Of a DNA stretch of 8,575 bases, positions 1 to 5,843 are shown one piece after another. The notes below the pieces were generated by a model, which was given only the letters and a program-made list of their open reading frames with translations, was not told where the DNA came from and ran no database searches. The translations under genes and the position numbers were made by a program. Each line of letters begins with the position of its first letter. Position 1 is the first letter of the stretch. The DNA comes from Oscillospiraceae bacterium. GTDB taxonomy: Bacteria; Bacillota; Clostridia; Oscillospirales; Acutalibacteraceae. Location of the stretch: positions 1-8,575 of the forward strand of contig CADBUK010000032.1 in assembly GCA_902797915.1 (NCBI GenBank), in the 5' to 3' direction.

Positions 1-1
1 T

Positions 2-571
2 CCGTTTGAACATTCGGGCGGTATGCGTCAGCGTATTATGATTGCTATGGCGCTTGCCTGCGAGCCGGATATTCTTATCGCGGACGAGCCTACCACGGCG
101 CTTGACGTTACAATTCAGGCGCAGATTCTCGAGCTTATGACCGACCTGCAAAAAGAGCTCGGTATGGCGATTATTATGATTACTCACGACCTCGGCGTTG
201 TAGCTCAGCTCTGTGACGAGATTATCGTTATGTACGCAGGCTCAATCTGCGAGCAGGGCACTGCAGATGAAATATTCTACAACCCCTGCCACGAATATAC
301 AAAGGGACTTTTAAATTCAATCCCGACCGCAGACACGGCGGGCAAAAAGCTTAACCCGATTACAGGCACGCCTATTGACCTTCTCAATATGCCTAAGGGC
401 TGCCCGTTTGCTCCCAGATGCAAAAACGCAATGAAAATCTGCATTAACCACCCTGCAGAGCGTATGATTATTAACGAACAGCACGCTGCTACCTGCTGGA
501 TGAATATTAAAAAGCAGATTGACAGCGGCGAGCTTGTAATTGATGAGGAAGGTGGTGACTTTGATGAGTGA
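2..571 (+). CDS. oppD: Oligopeptide/dipeptide ABC transporter ATP-binding protein, OppD/DppD type (5' truncated by window edge)
   Basis: This is the C-terminal part of one of the two ATPase subunits that power an Opp/Dpp-type peptide importer at the cytoplasmic face of the membrane. The reading frame is open from base 2, so the gene starts upstream and Walker A is not visible. Visible in order are the ABC signature (PFEHSGGMRQR, bases 2-34), Walker B (LIADEP) with the D-loop (TALD), and the H-loop histidine (MITHDLG). The C-terminal Opp/Dpp extension follows, with PxxEYTKGLL-like residues and a cysteine set in the pattern C-x5-C-x6-C (GCPFAPRC onward) plus a later C in AATCW. Related importer ATPases are reported, as I recall, to hold an iron-sulfur cluster there. 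The residue before SGG is His where Phe or Leu is common; otherwise nothing is degraded. The stop overlaps the oppF start by 8 bases (ATGAGTGA), implying translational coupling. OppD versus DppD and the substrate cannot be settled here. Confidence 0.93.
   Translation, partial: PFEHSGGMRQRIMIAMALACEPDILIADEPTTALDVTIQAQILELMTDLQKELGMAIIMITHDLGVVAQLCDEIIVMYAGSICEQGTADEIFYNPCHEYTKGLLNSIPTADTAGKKLNPITGTPIDLLNMPKGCPFAPRCKNAMKICINHPAERMIINEQHAATCWMNIKKQIDSGELVIDEEGGDFDE
546..555 (+). promoter_or_regulatory. Ribosome binding site that decides the oppF start
   Basis: AGGAAGGTGG lies 8 bases before the ATG at 564, and the core AAGGTGGTGA resembles the anti-16S complement. Upstream in-frame starts exist (TTG at 540, ATG at 543), but they precede or overlap this site and would add residues before the conserved N-terminus. 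The 564 start is therefore preferred. Confidence 0.7.
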
Positions 572-1547
572 TAACCATCCCCTTATTGAAGTAAAAAACC
601 TTAAAGAGTATTTCAATATTAACACAGGCCTTTTCCGCTCGAAGCCGTTAAAGGCTGTTGATGACGTTTCTTTCTTTATCAACAAGGGCGAAACCCTCGG
701 TCTTGTAGGCGAATCGGGCTGCGGTAAAACCACAGTCGGCAGAACCATTCTGCACCTTTATAAGCCAACGGGCGGCGAGGTTTGGTACGACGGCAAGCTT
801 ATTAAAAGCCGCAGCGATATCAAAGAATTCAGAAAAAAGGCAACAATGGTGTTCCAGGACCCGTATTCATCTCTTAACCCGAGAATGACGGTTTCGGACA
901 TTATCGGCGAGCCTCTTGACGTTCATAAGCTCTATTCCAACAAAAAGGAAAGGGAGGAAAAAATCCTTCAGTTTATGGATTATGTCGGCCTTAACAGCGA
1001 GCACGCTTCACGTTATGCTCACGAGTTTTCGGGCGGTCAGAGGCAGAGAATAGGCATTGCCCGTTCGCTTGCCGTTAACCCTGATTTCATCGTTTGCGAC
1101 GAGCCTGTTTCCGCGCTTGACGTTTCAATTCAGGCGCAGGTTATCAATATGTTCTCCGACCTTCAGGAAAAGCTGGGGCTTACATACCTGTTCATCGCTC
1201 ACGATTTGCTTGTTGTACGCCATATTTCAGACCGAATTGCAGTAATGTACCTCGGCCATATGGTTGAGCTTGCAGACGCAGATGAGATTTACAATCATCC
1301 GCTGCACCCGTATTCAAAGTCCCTGCTTTCCGCTGTTCCCATTCCGGACCCGAAGATTGCAAGGGCAAACAAGCGTATCGTGCTTAAGGGCGATATTCCG
1401 AGCCCGCTTAACGCACCCTCAGGCTGCCCGTTCAGAACGCGCTGCCAGTACGCAACAGATAAATGCGCCGAAAGTATGCCCGAATTTAAAGAGGTTTCAA
1501 AGGGACATTTTGTTGCTTGCCACAGGGTTGCAGAAATTAACGATTAA
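564..1547 (+). CDS. oppF: Oligopeptide/dipeptide ABC transporter ATP-binding protein, OppF/DppF type
   Basis: This is the second ATPase of the peptide importer, pairing with the OppD-type subunit to drive uptake by ATP hydrolysis. From the ATG at 564 it has 327 residues, a usual OppF length. It has Walker A GESGCGKT (49-56), Q-loop Gln98 in VFQDPYSSLNPR, signature FSGGQRQR (155-162), Walker B FIVCDEP with Asp179/Glu180, D-loop SALD (183-186) and H-loop His213. The Opp/Dpp C-terminal extension begins near HPLHPYSKSLL (245-255). It carries Cys288, Cys294 and Cys301 (C-x5-C-x6-C) and Cys319, the same layout as in OppD; in relatives this is thought to bind an iron-sulfur cluster. All catalytic residues are present. 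The start overlaps the oppD stop by 8 bases. There is no terminator after the gene, and the -35 box of the next promoter lies within its last codons, so operon transcripts probably also read into the binding-protein gene. Confidence 0.95.
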   Translation: MSDNHPLIEVKNLKEYFNINTGLFRSKPLKAVDDVSFFINKGETLGLVGESGCGKTTVGRTILHLYKPTGGEVWYDGKLIKSRSDIKEFRKKATMVFQDPYSSLNPRMTVSDIIGEPLDVHKLYSNKKEREEKILQFMDYVGLNSEHASRYAHEFSGGQRQRIGIARSLAVNPDFIVCDEPVSALDVSIQAQVINMFSDLQEKLGLTYLFIAHDLLVVRHISDRIAVMYLGHMVELADADEIYNHPLHPYSKSLLSAVPIPDPKIARANKRIVLKGDIPSPLNAPSGCPFRTRCQYATDKCAESMPEFKEVSKGHFVACHRVAEIND

Positions 1548-1556
1548 TGCTATAAT
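1528..1556 (+). promoter_or_regulatory. Extended -10 promoter of the peptide-binding protein gene
   Basis: The -35 box is TTGCAG (1528-1533), the spacer is exactly 17 bases, and the -10 is a perfect TATAAT (1551-1556) preceded by TGC, giving the extended form TGCTATAAT. The -35 box lies inside the end of oppF. Transcription would begin near 1563 and give a leader of about 65 bases. It supplies extra message for the binding protein, which is needed in excess over the ATPases. This is inferred from sequence only. Confidence 0.75.
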
Positions 1557-1571
1557 ACAAAATGTGAATCA

Positions 1572-1589
1572 GCGCGGATAAAACCGTGC
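1572..1589 (+). other. Small stem-loop near the 5' end of the predicted leader
   Basis: GCGCGG (1572-1577) pairs with CCGTGC (1584-1589), six pairs with one G-U, around the six-base loop ATAAAA. It is followed by an A-rich, not T-rich, stretch, so it is not a + strand terminator. With a transcript start near 1563 it would sit about nine bases from the 5' end, where stem-loops can slow mRNA decay. It is short and could be chance. Confidence 0.35.
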
Positions 1590-1627
1590 AAAAAATAAAA
1601 ATCATTTTTAGAAAGGATTGATTCAAA

Positions 1628-3451
1628 ATGAAAACCAAAAAGATTATCGCTATTGTTTTGGCACTTGCTTTAGTTTTCAGCTTGGCAGCTTGCTCAAACG
1701 GCGGCGGTAACACGGGCACTGATGCAACATCAATTTCAGTTTGTCTTGCAACAGAGCCTGACACAATCGACCCTGCGCTTAACTCGGCAGTTGACGGCGC
1801 TACTATGCTTGCTCACCTGTTCTCAGGTCTTGCAAAGTGGTCACAGGATGCTGACGGCAATCTTCAGATTGTTCCGGACGCAGCACAGGAACTCGTTGAA
1901 GGTGTAACTAATGAGGACGGTACCGTTACTTATACATACACCCTCAGAGACGGTCTTGTATGGTCTGACGGCCAGCCCGTAAAGGCTTCTGACTATGTTT
2001 TCGCATGGCAGAGAGCTGCTTCAACCGAGCTTGCTGCTGACTACGGCTACATGTTTGAGGTTATTGACGGTTATGCAGATATCTGGGAAACCGACGCTGA
2101 CGAGAACTATGTAAATCCTGACGCTCAGCTTAACGTTCAGGCTCCTGACGACAAGACTATCGTTGTTACTCTTGCAAACGCAATCAGCTATTGGAATGAG
2201 CTTCTTGCATTCCCGACCTACTTCCCGGTACGTGAGGATGTTGTTGCTAACGAATCTTGGGCAACCGATCCTTCAACCTATGTTTGCAACGGTCTTTACA
2301 CAATCGAGTCTTGGGACCACAACTCACTCATCACTCTCAAGAAGAACCCGAACCATCCGGATGCTGCTCAGGTAACAATGGATACTATCAAGTTCTATCT
2401 TTCAGATGATGCTAATAACCAGCTTACAAACTTCAAGAACGGCGATTGGCTTCTTATTGACGACGTTCCTACAAACGAAATCGCTAACCTGAAGACTGAA
2501 TATCCTGATGAATTCTACGACGTTGGCCAGATTGGTACATACTATGTATGCTGGAACATCAACGAGGAAATTCTTCCCGCAGATTCAACCCTTACAGGCG
2601 CTGAGGCTGAGGCTGCAAGAGCTGAAATCAGAAACGCTCTCTCACTCCTTATCGACCGTAACTATATCGTTAACGATATTGCACAGGGCGGCCAGATTCC
2701 TGCTTCTTCCTTCGTTGCTATGGGTCTTACCGACTCTGACGGTTCTCAGTTCTATGAGAACACAGGCGTAAGCACCGACTTCACAGGTTACTTTGACGCT
2801 ACTCCTGAGGCTCTTGAGTCCAACTTCAACACCGCTGTTGAAACTCTTAAAAAGTATTATGATTATGATGAGGCTACCGGCAAGTTCACAAACTTCCCGA
2901 CAATGACTTATCTCTACAATACTTCTGAAGCTCATCAGGCTATCGGCGAATACATCCAGTCCGCATTTGCTAATGTTGGTATCAACATGAGCATGGAAAA
3001 TCAGGAATGGGCTACATTCCTTCAGACCCGTAAGAACGGCGATTACTCAATCGCTCGTAACGGCTGGCTTGCTGACTACAACGATCCTATCTGCTTCCTT
3101 GATATGTGGACCACCGCTTCCGGTAACAACGATATCCAGTACGGTAAGGGCGCTCATAAGGACGTTAAGGCTTACAGCTTAGACCTCACTCCTTACGGTT
3201 ATGACATTAAGGTTGAAAACGGCACATGGGCTGAAACCTATGATGTTCTTATTTCAACAATAAAGGCTTGCACAGATAACACCGTTCGCTATAAGCTCAT
3301 GCACGTTGCAGAGGATATGGTTATGGCTACAGGCTGTGTAACTCCTATCTACTTCTACACTGACCTCTATATGCTTGATTCTTCAGTTCAGGGCTTCTTC
3401 TCCAACCCGCTTGGATACAAGTACTTCATGTACTGCACCTATGCTGACTAA
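1628..3451 (+). CDS. oppA: Oligopeptide-binding lipoprotein of the ABC importer, OppA/SBP_bac_5 type
   Basis: This solute-binding protein catches peptides outside the membrane and delivers them to the permease. It has 607 residues. The N-terminus is a lipoprotein signal: MKTKK, a hydrophobic core, then the lipobox SLAAC with Cys22 as the lipidated residue and a flexible SNGGGNTG linker. Family hallmarks are ATEPDTIDPA (41-50), the block TYTLRDGLVWSDGQPV (103-118) with FAWQRA after it, and ADYNDP (482-487), matching the ADYNEP-type motif of OppA proteins. The start is supported by AGAAAGGA (1610-1617) ten bases upstream. It follows oppF by 80 bases with its own promoter and ends in a strong terminator, so it is the last gene of the importer operon. 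Codon use is biased (ATC, AAC, AAG, TTC and GCT favoured) compared with neighbours that prefer ATT, AAT and AAA, which suggests high expression. The peptide length or sequence preference cannot be read from the sequence; nickel or other non-peptide ligands also occur in this family. Confidence 0.94.
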   Translation: MKTKKIIAIVLALALVFSLAACSNGGGNTGTDATSISVCLATEPDTIDPALNSAVDGATMLAHLFSGLAKWSQDADGNLQIVPDAAQELVEGVTNEDGTVTYTYTLRDGLVWSDGQPVKASDYVFAWQRAASTELAADYGYMFEVIDGYADIWETDADENYVNPDAQLNVQAPDDKTIVVTLANAISYWNELLAFPTYFPVREDVVANESWATDPSTYVCNGLYTIESWDHNSLITLKKNPNHPDAAQVTMDTIKFYLSDDANNQLTNFKNGDWLLIDDVPTNEIANLKTEYPDEFYDVGQIGTYYVCWNINEEILPADSTLTGAEAEAARAEIRNALSLLIDRNYIVNDIAQGGQIPASSFVAMGLTDSDGSQFYENTGVSTDFTGYFDATPEALESNFNTAVETLKKYYDYDEATGKFTNFPTMTYLYNTSEAHQAIGEYIQSAFANVGINMSMENQEWATFLQTRKNGDYSIARNGWLADYNDPICFLDMWTTASGNNDIQYGKGAHKDVKAYSLDLTPYGYDIKVENGTWAETYDVLISTIKACTDNTVRYKLMHVAEDMVMATGCVTPIYFYTDLYMLDSSVQGFFSNPLGYKYFMYCTYAD

Positions 3452-3486
3452 TTTATAGCTTATATATTTGCTCAGTAAATAATACG

Positions 3487-3519
3487 GCACCCAAGGCTTC
3501 GGCTTTGGGTGCTTTTTTT
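3487..3519 (+). terminator. Rho-independent terminator of the importer operon
   Basis: GCACCCAAGGC (3487-3497) pairs with GCTTTGGGTGC (3502-3512) in 11 base pairs with one G-U, capped by a TTCG tetraloop closed by C-G (the very stable cUUCGg form). Seven T residues (3513-3519) follow. It closes the binding-protein gene 35 bases after its stop. Confidence 0.95.
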
Positions 3520-3555
3520 GTTCACTCTGCACAGAAAAAGGAACGATAGTTTTAA

Positions 3556-3584
3556 TTGCATTTATATAAAATATATGCTAAAAT
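3556..3584 (+). promoter_or_regulatory. Extended -10 promoter upstream of the M28 peptidase gene
   Basis: TTGCAT (3556-3561), a spacer of exactly 17 bases, then TAAAAT (3579-3584) preceded by TGC. The predicted start near 3591 gives a leader of about 30 bases. The layout is the same as at 1528-1556 and 4968-4996. Confidence 0.6.
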
Positions 3585-3589
3585 AATTC

Positions 3590-3598
3590 TGTTATAAT
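3590..3598 (+). promoter_or_regulatory. Second extended -10 element for the M28 peptidase gene
   Basis: TGTTATAAT is a perfect extended -10, lying 14 bases downstream of the first -10. No good -35 box sits 16-18 bases before it (the bases there are A/T only). If used, the transcript would start near 3605, only just before the ribosome binding site. The pair may be tandem promoters, or this may be the main one, with the TG element making up for the missing -35. Confidence 0.45.
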
Positions 3599-3604
3599 AT
3601 ATAT

Positions 3605-3616
3605 TTAAAGGGGTGT
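3605..3616 (+). promoter_or_regulatory. Ribosome binding site TTAAAGGGGTGT of the M28 gene (copy 1 of a shared 12-mer)
   Basis: This 12-base block lies four bases before the ATG at 3621 and pairs with the 16S end through AAAGGGGTG, using one G in place of the consensus A. The identical 12-mer precedes rfbF at 5044-5055. It supports the chosen start codon. Confidence 0.65.
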
Positions 3617-3620
3617 ATTT

Positions 3621-4889
3621 ATGAAAATAGCACTTGAATATGCCGCTGAGGAAAAGTTTAACGTCAAGCGTCAGACTGAGTATGCAGTAAAAGGCATTAC
3701 AAAAATTGTAAACAAAATCGGTCCCCGTAAGCCCGGTTCTCCTGAGGAGCATCGCGCTCAGCAGTGGTTTGAAAAGGATATGAAAAACTATTGCGAGGAT
3801 ACAAAAATTGAGGAGTTCACGCTTCATCGTCAGGGCTTTATGGGCTTCATTCCGTTCACGGTTTGCTGCGGCGTTCTCAGCGTTTTTCTCAACTGGTTCG
3901 TTAGCCCGATTGCAGCGTTCATTGTCTGCATTCTTGCGTTCGTTCCGTTTATTTTTGAATTCCTGATGTATAAGCAGTTCGACGATTTTCTTTTCCCGAA
4001 GCAGACCTCGCACAATATGATTGCATCACGCAAGCCCTCGGGCGAGGTTAAGAAAAGGTTTATTATGATTGGCCACTCCGATTCTCAGTTTGAATGGCCC
4101 ATCAACTACTTAATCGGCGGTCTTCAGGCAAAACTTTTTGTTGAAATTCCCGCTGTTGTAGGTCTTGTTATTCAAACAATTTTTGCTCTCGTCTGCATTA
4201 TCGTTGCAAAGGGTGCTGCGGCAAATACAATCACAAGCGCAAGATGGTTCTTCATTTTGTTCTTTGTTGTTTCAATCGTGTTTATTCCGTTTGAAATTTC
4301 ATTCATTTTCTTCCAGAGCTGGACTAAATCCGTTCCCGGTGCTTCCGATAACCTTTCGGGCTGTTATGTTGGTATGGCAACAATCAAAGCGCTTGCAGAG
4401 GCAGGTATCCGCTTTGAGAACACAGAGGTTGTTATTATTTGCTCAGGCTCAGAGGAAGCGGGTCTCCGCGGCTCAAAGGCTTATTCAAAGGCTCACGAGC
4501 AGGAGCTCAAGGATATTCCTACCGTTGTTGTTGCGCTTGACACCTTCCGCGACCTTGAGGATATGGCTGTTTATGACCGCGACCTTTCAGGTACTCTCCA
4601 GCACCATAAGGGCGTTAAGGAGCTTGTTCACGACGCGTGTGCAAACTGCGGCTTTGACGTTACTTATGAGTCAATTTATATCGGCGGCTGCGACGCTGCT
4701 CCGTTTACTCAGCGCAAAATTCCCGCAACGGGCTTTGCCGCTATGAATCCCGACCCGCCAAGGTATTACCATACAAGGCTTGATAATGTTGAAAACCTTC
4801 GCCCCGAGGCTATTGAGGCAGGTATCAACATTATGGTAGAGGCCGCTTGCATGTTTGATAAAAACGGCGCAGAGGGCGTTACCGACTAA
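3621..4889 (+). CDS. M28-family zinc metallopeptidase with inserted transmembrane segments (probable membrane-bound aminopeptidase)
   Basis: The 422-residue protein carries the M28 metal-ligand series in the right order. These are H152-S-D154 (MIGHSDS, for the usual H-x-D), D243 in PGASDNLSG, E278-E279 in SGSEEAGLRGS, D307 in VALDTF, and H384 in YYHTRLDN. An N-terminal block IGPRKPGSPEEHRAQQWF (33-50) resembles the start of other M28 domains. M28 enzymes are two-zinc exopeptidases, mostly aminopeptidases. There is no signal peptide. Four strongly hydrophobic stretches occur as two pairs: about 73-93 with 96-115, and about 172-197 with 207-232. The second pair falls between H152/D154 and D243, so it is inserted inside the catalytic domain. 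Paired segments would keep all soluble parts on one side, and the lack of a signal peptide suggests the cytoplasmic side. GGCDAAPF (356-362 region) stands where many relatives have an SDH-like motif. The gene is its own transcription unit between two terminators. Substrate is unknown; a link to the upstream importer is inferred from position only. Confidence 0.87.
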   Translation: MKIALEYAAEEKFNVKRQTEYAVKGITKIVNKIGPRKPGSPEEHRAQQWFEKDMKNYCEDTKIEEFTLHRQGFMGFIPFTVCCGVLSVFLNWFVSPIAAFIVCILAFVPFIFEFLMYKQFDDFLFPKQTSHNMIASRKPSGEVKKRFIMIGHSDSQFEWPINYLIGGLQAKLFVEIPAVVGLVIQTIFALVCIIVAKGAAANTITSARWFFILFFVVSIVFIPFEISFIFFQSWTKSVPGASDNLSGCYVGMATIKALAEAGIRFENTEVVIICSGSEEAGLRGSKAYSKAHEQELKDIPTVVVALDTFRDLEDMAVYDRDLSGTLQHHKGVKELVHDACANCGFDVTYESIYIGGCDAAPFTQRKIPATGFAAMNPDPPRYYHTRLDNVENLRPEAIEAGINIMVEAACMFDKNGAEGVTD

Positions 4890-4902
4890 AAATAATAATT
4901 CC

Positions 4903-4942
4903 GAAAAATCCGTTGTTTACCAACGGATTTTTCTTTTTTTTT
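4903..4942 (+). terminator. Rho-independent terminator after the M28 peptidase gene
   Basis: The arm 4903-4915 (GAAAAATCCGTTG) pairs with 4921-4933 (CAACGGATTTTTC) in 13 perfect base pairs around the loop TTTAC, followed by nine T residues (4934-4942). The A-run in the left arm means it could work on the minus strand too, but no minus-strand gene is present. Confidence 0.93.
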
Positions 4943-4967
4943 GCGGGCACAAATGCAGTCAATATTA

Positions 4968-4996
4968 TTGCAATATCCTTTTAGCTGTGTTATTAT
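4968..4996 (+). promoter_or_regulatory. Extended -10 promoter of the rfbFGH operon
   Basis: TTGCAA (4968-4973), a spacer of exactly 17 bases, and TATTAT (4991-4996) preceded by TGT. The start would fall near 5003, giving a leader of about 59 bases that is nearly all A/T. A perfect TATAAT at 5029-5034 inside the A/T tract is an alternative -10, but it lacks both a TG element and a recognisable -35 box. Confidence 0.6.
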
Positions 4997-5040
4997 TATA
5001 TTAATTATAAATATTTATATTTATATATTATAATTATTAA
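4990..5040. repeat. 51-base pure A/T tract in the rfb operon leader
   Basis: Every base from 4990 to 5040 is A or T. Inside it are ATATTT twice in tandem (5011-5022), continued by ATATAT with one extra base overlap, and a 9-base inverted repeat: TAATTATAA (5002-5010) with TTATAATTA (5028-5036). It covers the -10 region of the operon promoter and most of the predicted leader. Possible roles are easy strand opening, an unstructured ribosome standby site, or binding of an AT-preferring regulator. None is shown. Confidence 0.85.
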
Positions 5041-5043
5041 GAC

Positions 5044-5055
5044 TTAAAGGGGTGT
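5044..5055 (+). promoter_or_regulatory. Ribosome binding site TTAAAGGGGTGT of rfbF (copy 2 of a shared 12-mer)
   Basis: Identical to 3605-3616 in front of the M28 gene, here with six bases to the ATG at 5062 instead of four. It fixes the rfbF start. Confidence 0.65.
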
Positions 5056-5061
5056 GCCCGA

Positions 5062-5841
5062 ATGAAAGTTGTTATTCTCGCAGGCGGTTTCGGAACAAGA
5101 ATTTCGGAGGAGTCCGAGTTTAAGCCAAAGCCTATGATTGAAATCGGCGGCAAGCCGATAATCTGGCATATTATGAAGGAATATTCACATTACGGGTTTA
5201 ATGAGTTTATTATCTGCGCGGGTTATAAACAGCATATCATCAAGGAATGGTTTGCAAATTATTTCCTTTATAACAGCGATATTACCTTTGATTTTACAAA
5301 GGGCACTAACGATATGATTATTCATAATCAGCAGTGCGAGCCGTGGAAGGTTACCGTTGTTGATACGGGGCTTCTTACTATGACGGGCGGCAGAATTAAA
5401 AGGATTAAGCCCTTCGTTGAAAATGAAACCTTTATGATGACCTACGGCGACGCGGTGTGCGACGTTAATATTGCAGAGCTTTATAAGTTCCATAAAAGCC
5501 ACGGCAAAATCGCAACCTTAACCGCAACTATGCTTGAGCAGTCAAAGGGCGTTCTTAATATAGGCGGCGACAATGCGGTTAAATCCTTCCGTGAAAAGAA
5601 TATTTCCGACGGCGCGCCGATTAACGCGGGCTATATGGTGCTTGAGCCCGAGGTGTTCGATTATATTGAAGGCGATGAAACCGTTTTTGAAAGGGAGCCT
5701 CTTGAAAGGCTTGCTCAGGAGGGCGAGCTTATGAGCTTTACTTACAAAGGCTTCTGGCAGTGTATGGATAATAAGAGAGAAATGGACGTTCTTGAAGCTC
5801 TCTGGAAGAGCGGCAAGGCTCCTTGGAAAACTTGGGAGTAA
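5062..5841 (+). CDS. rfbF: Glucose-1-phosphate cytidylyltransferase
   Basis: This enzyme joins CTP and alpha-D-glucose 1-phosphate to give CDP-glucose and pyrophosphate in the cytoplasm, the entry step to CDP-linked deoxysugars. The 259 residues match the family length of about 257. The nucleotidyltransferase signature LAGGFGTRISEES followed by KPKPM (6-25) is intact, with the metal-binding Asp130 in MMTYGDAVCDVN. The stretch INAGYMVLEPEVFDYI (187-202) and the C-terminus GFWQCMDNKRE through GKAPWKTW (230-258) are typical of RfbF rather than of RfbA/GalU enzymes. It is the first gene of its operon, behind an extended -10 promoter and a long A/T leader. The downstream rfbG starts two bases after its stop. 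Nothing looks damaged, and the call is firm because the CDP-glucose dehydratase follows directly. Confidence 0.96.
   Translation: MKVVILAGGFGTRISEESEFKPKPMIEIGGKPIIWHIMKEYSHYGFNEFIICAGYKQHIIKEWFANYFLYNSDITFDFTKGTNDMIIHNQQCEPWKVTVVDTGLLTMTGGRIKRIKPFVENETFMMTYGDAVCDVNIAELYKFHKSHGKIATLTATMLEQSKGVLNIGGDNAVKSFREKNISDGAPINAGYMVLEPEVFDYIEGDETVFEREPLERLAQEGELMSFTYKGFWQCMDNKREMDVLEALWKSGKAPWKTWE
5834..5838 (+). promoter_or_regulatory. Ribosome binding site that decides the rfbG start
   Basis: GGGAG lies five bases before the ATG at 5844, within the last codons of rfbF. An in-frame TTG at 5823 would lengthen the protein by seven residues, but it overlaps the rfbF end without a comparable site. The 5844 ATG is preferred. 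Confidence 0.65.
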
Positions 5842-5843
5842 TT

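Noticed and set aside
540..563. Longer oppF start at TTG 540 or ATG 543
   Set aside because: The best ribosome binding site lies at 546-555, after these codons, and the conserved protein begins at the ATG at 564.
317..748. Minus-strand open frame of 143 codons across the oppD/oppF junction
   Set aside because: It is fully antisense to two intact ATPase genes with clear motifs, and its translation resembles no family; it is a shadow of their codon bias.
1597..1609. AAAAA/TTTTT hairpin as a terminator before the binding-protein gene
   Set aside because: Only five A-T pairs around a three-base loop with no G-C pair and no T run after it; too weak to stop transcription.
3552..4013. Minus-strand open frame of 153 codons over the M28 promoter region and gene start
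   Set aside because: It runs through the promoter, ribosome binding site and the conserved N-terminus of the M28 protein. It has no recognisable domain and its hydrophobic end comes from the A/T-rich intergenic bases.
4165..4746. Plus-strand open frame of 193 codons inside the M28 gene
   Set aside because: Out of frame with the M28 gene, low-complexity Leu/Ser/Arg-rich translation, and no ribosome binding site. The M28 frame carries all metal-ligand motifs through this region.
5029..5034. TATAAT as the main rfb promoter
   Set aside because: It lies in a pure A/T tract where such matches arise by chance, with no TG element and no -35 box at 16-18 bases. Kept only as an alternative.
4996..5040. 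A/T-rich repeats as a replication origin, attachment site or CRISPR-like array
   Set aside because: The units are too short and irregular, with no spacers, no DnaA-box set and no integrase or Cas gene nearby.
5823..5843. Longer rfbG start at TTG 5823
   Set aside because: GGGAG five bases before the ATG at 5844 fits better, and the extra seven residues add nothing conserved.
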